From Roseomonas sp. AR75 (GTDB lineage Bacteria; Pseudomonadota; Alphaproteobacteria; Acetobacterales; Acetobacteraceae): a stretch of DNA of 64,000 nucleotides. Within the stretch, counting starts at the first letter, position 1; every line of letters starts with the position of its first letter. The DNA lies in contig NZ_STGB01000001.1 in NCBI RefSeq assembly GCF_005222815.1, positions 1,364,001 to 1,428,000 on the forward strand. The letters are read 5' to 3'. Below the pieces are notes generated by a model that was given only the letters and a program-made list of their open reading frames with translations, did not search any database and was not told where the DNA came from. Made by a program: the position numbers and the translations under genes. Positions 25,295-33,871 of the stretch are shown in pieces.

Positions 25295-25487
25295 GTCGTT
25301 CGGCTGGCGGCAGGCCCGCGCGGCTGGTGGAGCACCGCGGCGGTTCGGTCGCCAAGTGCATGATCCGGCGAGCTTGCCTCCGGGGCAAGGCATTTCCGTG
25401 AAGGGAAACGAGCCGCTGTTGCCTGCCCCGGGTCGCTGTGGTAACCCCCGCCCCCTCGCCGCGTTAAGGGGGCGAGCCCGCCGGCGG

Positions 25488-25561
25488 TGGGGGATAGTTT
25501 AGTGGTAGAACTCCGGATTCTGACTCCGGCAGCCTTGGTTCGAATCCAGGTCCCCCAGCCA
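25488..25561 (+). tRNA. tRNA-Gln (anticodon CTG)
   Basis: A 74-base cloverleaf with encoded CCA. Acceptor TGGGGGA pairs with TCCCCCA; D arm GTTT/GAAC; anticodon stem CCGGA/TCCGG with loop TTCTGAC, giving anticodon CTG; T arm CTTGG/CCAGG with loop TTCGAAT; discriminator G. It reads CAG codons. A TTGCCT/TAACCC pair with 17-bp spacing about 40 bp upstream could be its promoter, but that is weak. Confidence 0.96.
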
Positions 25562-25638
25562 GCCGCCTAGATCGCGCCGCCGTGCGCGTACGGGCCACGC
25601 CGCTTCGATGATGCGCCGTCAGCCCGCCCGTTCCTCCC

Positions 25639-26613
25639 TCAGTCCCGCCTGACACCCGCGGCCCTCAGGATCGGCCCCCAGCGCTCGAATTCGGCCTTGT
25701 GGATCTCCACCATCTCCGCCGGCCGCGGCTGCGGGATGAGGTCGAAGCCGATCTCGGTCAGCCGCTTGCGCACGGCCTCGTCGCCCATCATCGCCTGCGT
25801 CACCTCGTACATACGCTGCACGATGGGCGCCGGCGTGCGCGCGACGGTGGAAACGCCGATCCAGGTGCTCATCTCATAACCCGCGACGCCCGCCTCCTGC
25901 ATCGTCGGCACCTCGGGCAGGTAGGACGACCGCGTCGCGGAGGTGACCGCCAGCGCCTTCAATTCGCCCGACCGGATCAGGCCGAGCAGCGTCGAGATGT
26001 TGAAGAAGGCGAAATCCACCTCCCCGGTCTGCGCCGCGAGGATGCCCTGCGGCGCGCCGCGGTAGGGCACATGCGTCGCCTCGAAGCCGGTCATCTGCGC
26101 GAACATCGCGGAGGAGACATGGTGCGTCGTGCCGACCCCGCCGGAGGAGTAGGTCAGCTTGCCCGGGTTGGCCTTCCCCGCCGCGACGATGTCCGCGACG
26201 CTGTTGAAGGCCGAGCCGCGCTTGACCACCAGCGCGTTGCTGACGGCGACGATGCGGGTGATCGGCTGGAAGTCGCGCAGCGGGTCGTAGGGCAGCGTGG
26301 GATACAGCACCGGGTTGAAGGCGATGGAGGTCTGGCCGGTGATGGTCACCGTGTAGCCATCCGGCGCCGCGCGCGCGACCTGGCCGAGCGCCAAAGTGCC
26401 GTTCGCGGCGGGGCGGTTCTCCGTCACCACGGGCTGGCCAAGTCGGCTGCTCCAGCCATCGGCGACGGTGCGGGCGACGATGTCGACCGAACTGCCGGCC
26501 GCGAGCGGCGCGACCATGGTGATCGGGCGCGTGGGCCAGGCGGGCTGCGCGCGGAGCGCAGCCGGCAGGGCGGTGCTGCCGGCAGCGGCCAGCAGCAGGG
26601 AACGGCGACGCAT
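25639..26613 (-). CDS. Bug-type TTT solute-binding protein
   Basis: A 324-residue Bug receptor with an arginine-rich signal peptide (MRRRSLLLAAAGSTALPAAL, cleavage near LRAQ). Family segments are WPTRPITMVAPLAAGSSVD, VVTENRPAANGTLALGQVA, YDPLRDFQPITRIVA, SSGGVGTTHHVSSAMF and HVPYRGAPQGIL. A GGAGG ribosome-binding site precedes the ATG, which lies 2 bp after the DUF3604 gene. It is therefore the last gene of a seven-gene minus-strand run that begins with an enolase-superfamily enzyme and also encodes ABC permeases, so two transport systems are mixed in one transcript. Confidence 0.92.
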   Translation of the reverse strand: MRRRSLLLAAAGSTALPAALRAQPAWPTRPITMVAPLAAGSSVDIVARTVADGWSSRLGQPVVTENRPAANGTLALGQVARAAPDGYTVTITGQTSIAFNPVLYPTLPYDPLRDFQPITRIVAVSNALVVKRGSAFNSVADIVAAGKANPGKLTYSSGGVGTTHHVSSAMFAQMTGFEATHVPYRGAPQGILAAQTGEVDFAFFNISTLLGLIRSGELKALAVTSATRSSYLPEVPTMQEAGVAGYEMSTWIGVSTVARTPAPIVQRMYEVTQAMMGDEAVRKRLTEIGFDLIPQPRPAEMVEIHKAEFERWGPILRAAGVRRD

Positions 26614-26615
26614 CT

Positions 26616-28946
26616 TCAGCCTCCTTCGCGGATCAGATAGACCGGGCTCGACCACACCACGGCGCCGTCCTCCAGCGTCGCGCGCAGATAGAGCGCATTG
26701 TCCTCGCCGCTGCGCAGCGCGATGCGGCGCGACAGGCGCACGCGGCGATGCGGGCTGGCATCCGGCAGGCGGAAGGCGCGGATGCGCCGGCCGAGCCCGC
26801 CGGCCTCGAACACCTTGTCCTCCAGCCCGATCTCCGCGACGGGGATGGTCGCCTGCACCAGGTTGGTCTCGATGGCGAGCGTTCCGGCCCGCGCGTCTTC
26901 CAGCACCGTCTCCATGCCGCCGAAGCCGCCCGTCGTCACCGCCTCGAAGGTCACCGCATCGGTTTCCGCCGCGAAATGCTTGTCGAGGTTCCAGCGGTTG
27001 ATCGGGCGCGTCGCGCCGAAGCGGTTGCCGCTGATGCCGACTTGGCCCTTCCACATCGTCTCGCGCCCGCGGCCGCGATATTCCGAGCCTTCCCAGATCA
27101 CCCGGATGCGGCGGCCTAGATCGGCCACGGCATAGGGGCGCCAGACTTCCAGCAGCTCCGTGCGGTTGCGCAGCTCGATGCGCTCGATCGGCGCGGCTGC
27201 GGCGAGCTCGGCCTCGAACAGAGCCTCCGCATCCGCGACGCCGGTGAGGATGTCGCCCATCATGGCGGTCGCGGCCCGTCCGATCGGCGCGCCGCCAAGT
27301 GCCGGGTCGTCCTCATGCAGGTCGGCCGGCGTCGCCAGCGTCACCTTCACGTCCAGCATCGCCCGCGTCGCGGCGGTGGTGGCGTAGTGGTGGCGGCGCT
27401 TCAGCGCGCGGAACAGCGCGGGGCGCGAGAGCTCCTCCGCCAGGATGCAGGTGAGGCCGCCATAGGAGCCGAATTGCGAGGCACCGGGATGCGATGCACC
27501 CTGCCGCCCCTTGTGGCCATCGGAATTGGCGCTGACGCCCACGCGCGCACCAACGGCGAAGGCATCCTCCAGCAGCCAGTCGAAGGTGCCCCAGTCGGAA
27601 TGCACCTCCACCGTCCGCTCCAGCGCCTTGTCATGGGCGTAGAACAGGTTGGCGTAGCGGCCGCCGACATGCGGCTGGCTCAGCACGTCGCCTTCCTGGC
27701 GCAGCATCGCATGCAGCGCCTTCACGTCCAGCGCGTCCTGCGCCGCGTCGGACAGATCCTCGACCAGCGCGTGGCAGGAGCGGTGGATCGTCGCATCCTC
27801 CTTCAGCAGGATCACGTTGCGATCGCCGCCGAGCGCGGTGTTGCCGCTCCACTCGTAGCCCGGGAAGAAGGTGAAGCGGCCGGGCACGTCAAACTCGGCC
27901 GTCAGCCGGTTCAGGTCGCGCCAGAACTCCCCCGTGATCTGGAAGTCGTTGCCCTGGTGGCACATCGCATCCACGAAGGCGCAGTCGCGCGCGTATTCCG
28001 CCAGGCGCCGCGCACTGTTGCTGCCCACGGTCTCGCCGGACTGGCCATGCAGGTCCGCCCAGAACGGGACCAGCGCCGCGTCGGCCACGACGTCGAGCGG
28101 GTTGGAGACGGCGAGCACCCTGCCCGCCTCGTCCAGCCATTCCACGCGCGCCTCGCCGGGGCGTGCGATGCGCAGGCCCTCGATGCGATGCGCACGCGCG
28201 CCTTCCGGCCAGTCGAAGCTCGCGGGCAGGCCCTCGATGCCGGCGCCGAGCGCACGCAGCGAAAATCGTCCGTGCAGACGGTCGGTCGGGTTGCCCCAGG
28301 CATCGTCGGCACGCAAGCCGAGCGCGAAGCCTTCTCCCGCGCGTCGCCGTGTCGGCAGCACGGCGCGGAAGGTCGCGGCCTCGCCGGCGACGACGGACAC
28401 CTTCGGCTGGTCGGGCAGCAGCGCCCAGTTGCAGGTGGCAAACACGTCGGCCAGGACGAGGAAGCGGAACTCGTCCTCGCAATAGGTCTGCATGCGCAGC
28501 CCCGGCGATCCACCGCGCCGGTCGCCGAGCCGTACCGTGATGGTGTCGCCCGGCGAAAGGAAGCCGCGCTCCACCGTGATGGTGATGGTGCGGCTCCAGG
28601 GGCGCATCGCCAGCTTCGGATCAAAGCTCAGGCGCAGCGCGGCGCCGTTCGACGCCTCCGCCGAGACGTAGTTCGGCGCCTTCGGATCGGCGAATTGCGG
28701 GCGGGCTAGATCGGAGACCTGGCGCGTGCAGATGCGTAGCGATCCCGTGTCGTCAACGCCGAAGCGCCCCGCGGTGAAGACGATCTCGAAGCTGGCGAAG
28801 CTGCCGGCGACGACGGGCGTGGCGGGCGAGAGCGTGACGCGCCCGACCTCGCCGGCCATGTAGTCCGTGTGATGCGCGGTATGGCCCTTGCCGGCGCCGG
28901 GAATGGCGAGATGCGCGCAGGGCGGGGCGGAACTGTCGTCGGGCAT
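26616..28946 (-). CDS. DUF3604 metal-dependent PHP-like protein
   Basis: A 776-residue soluble protein. About residues 1-290 form beta-rich domains; the DUF3604 core starts with the metal-binding segment VPFWADLHGQSGETVGS and continues with VDAMCHQGNDFQITGEFW, FFPGYEWSGNTALGGDRNVILL, LSQPHVGGRYAN and VGVSANSDGHKGRQG, which resemble PHP-domain metal ligands. Family members are associated with carbohydrate and polyphenol-type catabolic loci, but activity is not established. No signal peptide is seen. It lies between the permease genes and a Bug receptor, so a hydrolytic role on the imported substrate is inferred. Confidence 0.85.
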   Translation of the reverse strand: MPDDSSAPPCAHLAIPGAGKGHTAHHTDYMAGEVGRVTLSPATPVVAGSFASFEIVFTAGRFGVDDTGSLRICTRQVSDLARPQFADPKAPNYVSAEASNGAALRLSFDPKLAMRPWSRTITITVERGFLSPGDTITVRLGDRRGGSPGLRMQTYCEDEFRFLVLADVFATCNWALLPDQPKVSVVAGEAATFRAVLPTRRRAGEGFALGLRADDAWGNPTDRLHGRFSLRALGAGIEGLPASFDWPEGARAHRIEGLRIARPGEARVEWLDEAGRVLAVSNPLDVVADAALVPFWADLHGQSGETVGSNSARRLAEYARDCAFVDAMCHQGNDFQITGEFWRDLNRLTAEFDVPGRFTFFPGYEWSGNTALGGDRNVILLKEDATIHRSCHALVEDLSDAAQDALDVKALHAMLRQEGDVLSQPHVGGRYANLFYAHDKALERTVEVHSDWGTFDWLLEDAFAVGARVGVSANSDGHKGRQGASHPGASQFGSYGGLTCILAEELSRPALFRALKRRHHYATTAATRAMLDVKVTLATPADLHEDDPALGGAPIGRAATAMMGDILTGVADAEALFEAELAAAAPIERIELRNRTELLEVWRPYAVADLGRRIRVIWEGSEYRGRGRETMWKGQVGISGNRFGATRPINRWNLDKHFAAETDAVTFEAVTTGGFGGMETVLEDARAGTLAIETNLVQATIPVAEIGLEDKVFEAGGLGRRIRAFRLPDASPHRRVRLSRRIALRSGEDNALYLRATLEDGAVVWSSPVYLIREGG

Positions 28947-29011
28947 CGGGCTCGCTCACGGCTTCGCGACCATGATAGGTGCAGGTCGCGCGCGGCTGCA
29001 AACCCGCCGGG

Positions 29012-29842
29012 CTAGCCCTTCGTCGCGCCCGCCGTGAGGCCCGCGACCAGATGCTTCTGCATCAGCCAGACGAAGGCCAGCACGGGCAGAAGCTGCACCG
29101 ATGTGGCGGCGAACAGCACGCCCCACTCGACACCGTCGAAATTGCCGACGATCTCCGCCAGCACCAGGGGCGCTGTCCGCGCCCGCGTCGAGGTGAAGAT
29201 GAAGGCGAAGAGGAACTCGTTCCAGGCATAGACGATCACGAAGACCGCGACCGCCAGCATGCCCTGCGCGGCCAGCGGCGCGATGACGCGGACCAGCGTG
29301 CGCAGCCGCCCCGCGCCATCCACCGCCGCCGCTTCGTCCAGTTCACGGGGGATCTGGTCGATGAAGGCACGCATGACGAAGGTGCCGAGCGAGACGAAGA
29401 AGGTCGCGTAGAGGATCGCCAGCCAGACATGCGTGTCCTGTAGCCCCAGCGCATTCGCCGCGGGGAACAGCGGCAGGGTGCAGACGATCGGTGGGATCAG
29501 CCGCACCGCGATCAGGAACAGCGCGGAGCCTTCCACGAAGCGGCCGCGGAAGCGCGAATAGGCGTAGCCCGAACACAGGCTCGCCGCGACCGCCAGGATC
29601 GTCGCCATCACCGTGACGATCAGGCTGTTGAACAGCGCCGTGAAGAAATCCGGCCAGCGTTCCCACAAGGCGGCGTAGTGGGTCAGCGTCGGCGTGAAGC
29701 CGAGGCGTGGCGGGAAGGCGAAGATCTCGCGCTCCGGCTTGAAGGACGCGCTGACGATCAACGCGATGGGCGCGAGCGACCAGACGAGGATCAGGGCGAC
29801 CGCGCACGCCTTCCCCAGCGCGACGAGGGGCCGGCTACGCAT
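29012..29842 (-). CDS. ABC transporter permease, MalG/UgpE type
   Basis: A 276-residue inner-membrane permease with six predicted helices (for example ACAVALILVWSLAPIALIV and SLIVTVMATILAVAAS). The ATPase-coupling EAA loop is IPRELDEAAAVDGAGRLRTLVRVIAPLAA. It overlaps the first permease gene by 8 bp. Together they would form the channel of a carbohydrate-type ABC importer fed by the binding protein at 33872-35158. No ATPase gene is present in this locus. Confidence 0.92.
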   Translation of the reverse strand: MRSRPLVALGKACAVALILVWSLAPIALIVSASFKPEREIFAFPPRLGFTPTLTHYAALWERWPDFFTALFNSLIVTVMATILAVAASLCSGYAYSRFRGRFVEGSALFLIAVRLIPPIVCTLPLFPAANALGLQDTHVWLAILYATFFVSLGTFVMRAFIDQIPRELDEAAAVDGAGRLRTLVRVIAPLAAQGMLAVAVFVIVYAWNEFLFAFIFTSTRARTAPLVLAEIVGNFDGVEWGVLFAATSVQLLPVLAFVWLMQKHLVAGLTAGATKG

Positions 29843-30704
29843 CGGCCCGCCGTGCCTTCGCCAGCCGCCACAGATAGGGCGCGGCCAGCAGCAGGCTGCC
29901 CACCACCATCAGCCACCCCGTCGCGGAAGCCGCGCCGAAGGCGTTGTAGCGGAAGGCTTCCAGATACAGGTACACCGCCACCACTTCCGTGCTGCGCGCC
30001 GGCCCGCCGCCGGTCAGCAGCCACACCTCGCTGAACAGGCGGAAGGCGAAGATCATGCGGAACAGCGCCGCGATCAGGATCGCCGGCACCAGCAGCGGCA
30101 GGCTGACGCGCCGGAAGGCCTGCCAAGGGCTGGCGCCGTCGATGCGCGCGGCCTCGTAGAGTTCCAGCGGGATGGCCAGCCGCGCCGCGTAGAGGATCAT
30201 GAAGGTGAAGGGCAGGTGCAGCCAGATGCTGAGCAGCGCCACCAGCAGCAGGCCATGCGTCGGGTTCACCGCCCAGTCGAGCGCCGGCAGGCCGAGCGCC
30301 TGCAGGGCGTAGCTGACATGCCCGACCTCCGGGTCGAACAGGTAGCGCCACATCACCACCGCCGCGACCTCGCTGACGGCGTAGGGCGCAAGCACCACCG
30401 CCAGCAGCAGGCGCCGCATCGGCAATCCGGCGGCGAACAGCAGCGCCATGCCGAGGCCGAGCAGCAACTCGACATGCACCACCACCAGCACGATCAGCGC
30501 GGTGTTCCATAGCGCGCGCCAGAAATAGCCATCCGCCAGGATGCGCGCGTAGTTCTCCAGGCCCACGAAGCGCGGCTGCAGCCCGAAGGAGGAGACATGC
30601 AGCGACAGCCACACCAGATACAGTGCCGGTATCAACAGCACGACGAAGACCAGCGCCGGCGCGGGCGCCAGCAGCGCAAGCCGCGTCGCCAGCGCTTCCT
30701 TCAT
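29835..30704 (-). CDS. ABC transporter permease, MalF/UgpA type
   Basis: A 289-residue permease with the leading helix LALLAPAPALVFVVLLIPAL and further helices to the C-terminus. The coupling loop is IPLELYEAARIDGASPWQAFRRVSLPLL, a clear EAA motif. Its ATG overlaps the stop of the 115-residue hypothetical gene (ATGA), and its 3' end overlaps the second permease gene, indicating tight translational coupling. The transported compound is probably a sugar or sugar acid, judging from the nearby enolase-superfamily gene (inference). Confidence 0.92.
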   Translation of the reverse strand: MKEALATRLALLAPAPALVFVVLLIPALYLVWLSLHVSSFGLQPRFVGLENYARILADGYFWRALWNTALIVLVVVHVELLLGLGMALLFAAGLPMRRLLLAVVLAPYAVSEVAAVVMWRYLFDPEVGHVSYALQALGLPALDWAVNPTHGLLLVALLSIWLHLPFTFMILYAARLAIPLELYEAARIDGASPWQAFRRVSLPLLVPAILIAALFRMIFAFRLFSEVWLLTGGGPARSTEVVAVYLYLEAFRYNAFGAASATGWLMVVGSLLLAAPYLWRLAKARRADA

Positions 30705-31048
30705 GCCTTGAGGTGGATGCTGACCAGCAGCGTGATGGATTCGCCCGCGCGCAGCGTGCCGGCCAGGCGCAGCCAGCCACCGAACTGCGCCAGCGGCAGC
30801 GCCGTCATGTCCTCCGTGCTGGCGGGCAGCGCGATCTCGCTGCCATGCGGCGCCCAGTGCATGCCGTCCGGCCCGACCTGCACGGCGAGCTTCGGCGCGC
30901 CCTGCGGAAAGCGCGGCGGCTTCAGGGCACGGATGAAGACCATGGCTTCCCGCGCCCAGCCGCATTCATGCGGCTCCGTCGCGAAGTCGCCAGGCCCTTC
31001 CCAGGTGATGTTGCGGGTGACGATGGCGAGGTGGCTGTTCGGCAGCAT
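30701..31048 (-). CDS. Small conserved-looking protein in ABC operon, unknown
   Basis: A 115-residue protein that I do not recognise. It has alternating hydrophobic strands such as SHLAIVTRNITWEG, AMVFIRALKPPRF, KLAVQVGPDGMHW and ESITLLVSIHLKA, suggesting a small all-beta domain, possibly a carbohydrate-binding or cupin-like sandwich. No signal peptide. Its stop overlaps the first permease start (ATGA) and its own start is 5 bp after the 278-residue gene, so it is embedded in the operon. The role is unknown but probably linked to the imported substrate. Confidence 0.7.
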   Translation of the reverse strand: MLPNSHLAIVTRNITWEGPGDFATEPHECGWAREAMVFIRALKPPRFPQGAPKLAVQVGPDGMHWAPHGSEIALPASTEDMTALPLAQFGGWLRLAGTLRAGESITLLVSIHLKA

Positions 31049-31053
31049 CGGTC

Positions 31054-31890
31054 TCACTCCGCCGAGAGGCAGACGGAATCGAGCGCGGCCCAGGCGCGCT
31101 TGTCCACATCCGTCTCCACGAAGAACAGGATGTTCAGCATGCACCACAGGTTCTTCCAGGCGGGCATGCGCATCTCCGCGAAGTTGCGCATGTCGTGCAC
31201 GCGGTCGTTGATGCGGAAGCCCGTCACGCGCAGGTCGCGCAAATCCAGGTCGATGCGGCCGTAATGCCAGTTCACCTTGGTCGGGATCTCATTGTAGCAG
31301 AGCTTCTGCGTGCCGCCGGGCAGGTCCTCCCAGCCGCTATCCGCCATGTGGTCATGCGTGGCGGACTTGGCGGACAGCGTCGCGGCCTTCTCGACCGCGC
31401 GCTTGAACTGCCATTTCTGCACATGGTCGCCATCGCGCGCATTGAGGAAGCGCAGATGCGGCATCACCCGCTCGCCATTGGGCGTGGCATCGCCGGACTG
31501 CAGGTCGAAGAGCAGTCCGAAGGACCGCACATCGGTCTCCGAGAGCGTCAGCGCCGTCGCCTCGGGCTTGAAGGTGAAGTAGAATTCCAGCCGGATCGCG
31601 CCCGCTTCGCGGAAGGTCAGGCGCTTGACGCAGGATGTGCGCGCACCGCGGTTCGGCAGCGTCTGCACCTTCAGCACGTAGTTGCCGTCGATGCCGCCAT
31701 GGCTGCCGAAATCCCAGTTCGGCAGCGTGGAGAGCATCGGCGGCTGCATCTGCGCATAGCCCGGCAGGACGGAATCGAAATCGCCGTCGTAGTTGCCCTG
31801 GTGCTGCACCCAACCGCAATGGCCGCGGTCGAAATCGTCGAAGGCGAGAATGCGCTTCAGCGGCTCGAAGCGCGACAGTTCCGGCGTCAT
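31054..31890 (-). CDS. Uncharacterised operon protein, possibly DUF6772 family
   Basis: A 278-residue protein without signal peptide. It opens MTPELSRFEPLKRILAFDDFD, followed by HGGIDGNYVLKVQTLPN, AGAIRLEFYFTFKPEA and VRSFGLLFDLQSGD, which read as a beta-sandwich like concanavalin-type carbohydrate-binding domains; the C-terminal part contains ITAKVNWHYGRIDLDL-like strands and FAEMRMPAWKNLWCMLNI. I tentatively link it to DUF6772 from memory only. Its ATG overlaps the stop of the enolase-superfamily gene. It may bind or modify the sugar substrate; nothing proves this. Confidence 0.65.
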   Translation of the reverse strand: MTPELSRFEPLKRILAFDDFDRGHCGWVQHQGNYDGDFDSVLPGYAQMQPPMLSTLPNWDFGSHGGIDGNYVLKVQTLPNRGARTSCVKRLTFREAGAIRLEFYFTFKPEATALTLSETDVRSFGLLFDLQSGDATPNGERVMPHLRFLNARDGDHVQKWQFKRAVEKAATLSAKSATHDHMADSGWEDLPGGTQKLCYNEIPTKVNWHYGRIDLDLRDLRVTGFRINDRVHDMRNFAEMRMPAWKNLWCMLNILFFVETDVDKRAWAALDSVCLSAE

Positions 31891-33029
31891 GCGGTGATCC
31901 TGAAACGGTCCAGCGCATCCGGCGCGAGCGCGACGCCGAGCCCCGGCGCGTCCGGCACGGCGAGCGTGCCCTCGGCCGAGAGCCCCGCGACATCGCCCTG
32001 CACCGGCACGGTCAGCGCCTGCCGCAGCGGGTTGTCGAAGACCATGCATTCGAAGGTGAGGAAGCTCTCCGCGGCCGCTGCCAGGTGCAGCGACGCGGCG
32101 GAACAGATGCCGCCGGACCAGCCGACATGCGGCGCGTAGTTCACGCCATTCAGCGCGGCATGCTCCGCGATGCGCCAGGTCTCGGTGATGCCGCCGGAGC
32201 GCGCCACATCAGGCTGGATCAGCCCGAGCACATGGTCGCGCACGAGTTCCGCAGAGTCAGCAGCCGTGAAATCGGACTCGCCGGCCGCCAGGCGGATCGG
32301 CAGGTGCTGCGCCAGGCGGCGATAGCCGGCATGGTCGTCGGGCGGCAGCGGCTCCTCGAAGAACCAATAGCCCTGGTCGCACATCGCCTTGCCCAGCAGC
32401 AACGCATCGTCGGCGTCATAGGCCCAGTTGGTGTCCACGCCGAGCAGCACCTCGTCACCCACCAGCCGCCGCACCTGCTTCACCCGCGCAATGGCGCGCG
32501 GCAGCGGGCGGCCGATCTTCACCTTGATCTGGCGAAAACCCTTGGCGCGGGCGGAGGCGACCTCGGCTTCCACGCGGGCGTCGTCGGCCCAGTTGATCGA
32601 GCTCGCATAGGCATCCACCGCGCGCCGCCCGACGCCGCCGAGCAGCCGCCAGATCGGCTGCCCCGCCGCCTGCCCCGCCAAATCCCACAACGCGATGTCC
32701 ACGCCGGCGATGCATTCCACCAACATCCCGCCGAGCCGCCCCGTCAGCGTGTTGCGCATCGCGGACCACAGCGCGCGCCGATCATGCGCGCTGCGGCCGA
32801 TCAGCTTCGGCACCAGCGCATCCTGCAGGAATGCTGCGTAGCCAAGCGCGCCGCGACGACCCAGCACCTCGCCGATACCGGTCAGGCCGCTTTCCGTGCG
32901 GATCTCGACAGCGACGATCTCGAGCGCGGGCCAGTCGCCCTGGCTGGTCACCTGCACGGTCGGCAGGCGCGCACGCAGTGGATGCGCCAGGACCTCGCGG
33001 ATGATCAGCGGATCGCCCGAAACCGCCAT
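31887..33029 (-). CDS. Mandelate racemase / muconate lactonizing enzyme-family protein
   Basis: A 380-residue enolase-superfamily enzyme. The expected residues are in place: FRQIKVKIG (KxK base, about residue 168-170), LLGVDTNWAYD (metal Asp, about 196), FFEEPLPPDD (Glu, about 224), LAAGESDFTA (Glu, about 249) and the C-terminal YAPHVGWSGG, with the His base. Such enzymes dehydrate sugar acids or racemise substrates. It is the first gene of the minus-strand operon and is divergent from the GntR regulator; a 15-bp palindrome lies between them. Confidence 0.92.
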   Translation of the reverse strand: MAVSGDPLIIREVLAHPLRARLPTVQVTSQGDWPALEIVAVEIRTESGLTGIGEVLGRRGALGYAAFLQDALVPKLIGRSAHDRRALWSAMRNTLTGRLGGMLVECIAGVDIALWDLAGQAAGQPIWRLLGGVGRRAVDAYASSINWADDARVEAEVASARAKGFRQIKVKIGRPLPRAIARVKQVRRLVGDEVLLGVDTNWAYDADDALLLGKAMCDQGYWFFEEPLPPDDHAGYRRLAQHLPIRLAAGESDFTAADSAELVRDHVLGLIQPDVARSGGITETWRIAEHAALNGVNYAPHVGWSGGICSAASLHLAAAAESFLTFECMVFDNPLRQALTVPVQGDVAGLSAEGTLAVPDAPGLGVALAPDALDRFRITA

Positions 33030-33054
33030 GCACGCCCCCTACCCTCTGTTGGCA

Positions 33055-33069
33055 ACCTATCGGATAGGT
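33055..33069. promoter_or_regulatory. 15-bp palindrome, putative GntR operator
   Basis: ACCTATC-G-GATAGGT is a perfect palindrome in the 84-bp divergent region between the enolase-superfamily gene (start 33029) and the GntR regulator (start 33114). It is flanked by an outer GCAAC / GTTGC pair (33052-33056, 33076-33080). The position fits control of both transcripts by the adjacent regulator. Confidence 0.6.
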
Positions 33070-33113
33070 GGATGAGTTGCAAGGCGGAGGGGTGGACGCG
33101 TAGCATCGCCCGG

Positions 33114-33854
33114 ATGAGCGGCGCCGCGCTTCCTGCCGATCCTTTCGGGCCGCTGGCCGCGGTGCGGCTGGCCGATGGCGTGCTGGCGGCACTCAGCCAG
33201 GCGATTCTGGACGGGCGCTTGAAGCCGGGGGAATCGCTGCCCTCGGAAGCGACGCTCGCGGCGCGCTTCGGCGTCTCAAAGCAGGTGGTGCGGGAAGCGG
33301 TGCGGCAGCTCGCGGCGCTCGGCGCCGTGCAGATCGGCCAGGGGCGCGCGACGCGCATCGTGGAGATGACGGATGCGCAGCCGCTGGCGCGCTTCTGGCG
33401 CTTCGCCGTCGGCAACACGCGCGAAGGTCTGGCGGAGGCGGTGGAGCTGCGCCGCATGCTGGAACCGCAGGTCGCGCGGCTCGCCGCGCAGCGCGCGACG
33501 GAGGACGGCATCGCGCGGCTGACCGAGACGCTCGCCCGCATGGAAGCGGCGCTCGGCGACGTGCGCGCCTGGATCCCCGCCGATCTCGACTACCACGACC
33601 AGCTTGCGCTGATGAGCGGCAACCGGCTTGTGCGGTTGCAGATGCAGGGCCTGCGCCCGGTGCTGGAGGAAGTGCTGCGCCACTTCAACGCCGGCCAGCG
33701 CGACCGCGCGGACTGGCGCCGCACCTATGACCGCCATCGTCGCGTCGCGGAGGCGGTGGCCCGGCGCGACCCCGATGCCGCCTTCGCCGCGATGCTGGAT
33801 CACTTCACGGCGGCCGATGACCGCCTGGCGCAGCTTTTCGGGCGCCCGACATGA
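33114..33854 (+). CDS. GntR/FadR-family transcriptional regulator (FCD domain)
   Basis: A 246-residue regulator. The winged helix is VLAALSQAILDGRLKPGESLPSEA, then LAARFGVSKQVVREAVRQLAALG (recognition helix). The C-terminal FCD ligand-binding domain contains ELRRMLEPQVARLAAQRAT, DLDYHDQLALMSGNRLV and the closing His region YDRHRRVAEAVARRD, which bind a metal and a small acid. It precedes the binding-protein gene by 17 bp and diverges from the catabolic operon. It is the likely repressor of the whole locus, released by a sugar acid or its breakdown product (inference). Confidence 0.92.
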   Translation: MSGAALPADPFGPLAAVRLADGVLAALSQAILDGRLKPGESLPSEATLAARFGVSKQVVREAVRQLAALGAVQIGQGRATRIVEMTDAQPLARFWRFAVGNTREGLAEAVELRRMLEPQVARLAAQRATEDGIARLTETLARMEAALGDVRAWIPADLDYHDQLALMSGNRLVRLQMQGLRPVLEEVLRHFNAGQRDRADWRRTYDRHRRVAEAVARRDPDAAFAAMLDHFTAADDRLAQLFGRPT

Positions 33855-33871
33855 CACAGGGAGGAACCACC

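Noticed and set aside
31635..33113. Upstream extension of the GntR frame by about 490 codons
   Set aside because: It is antisense to the enolase-superfamily gene; the regulator's natural N-terminus and the palindromic operator place the start at 33114.
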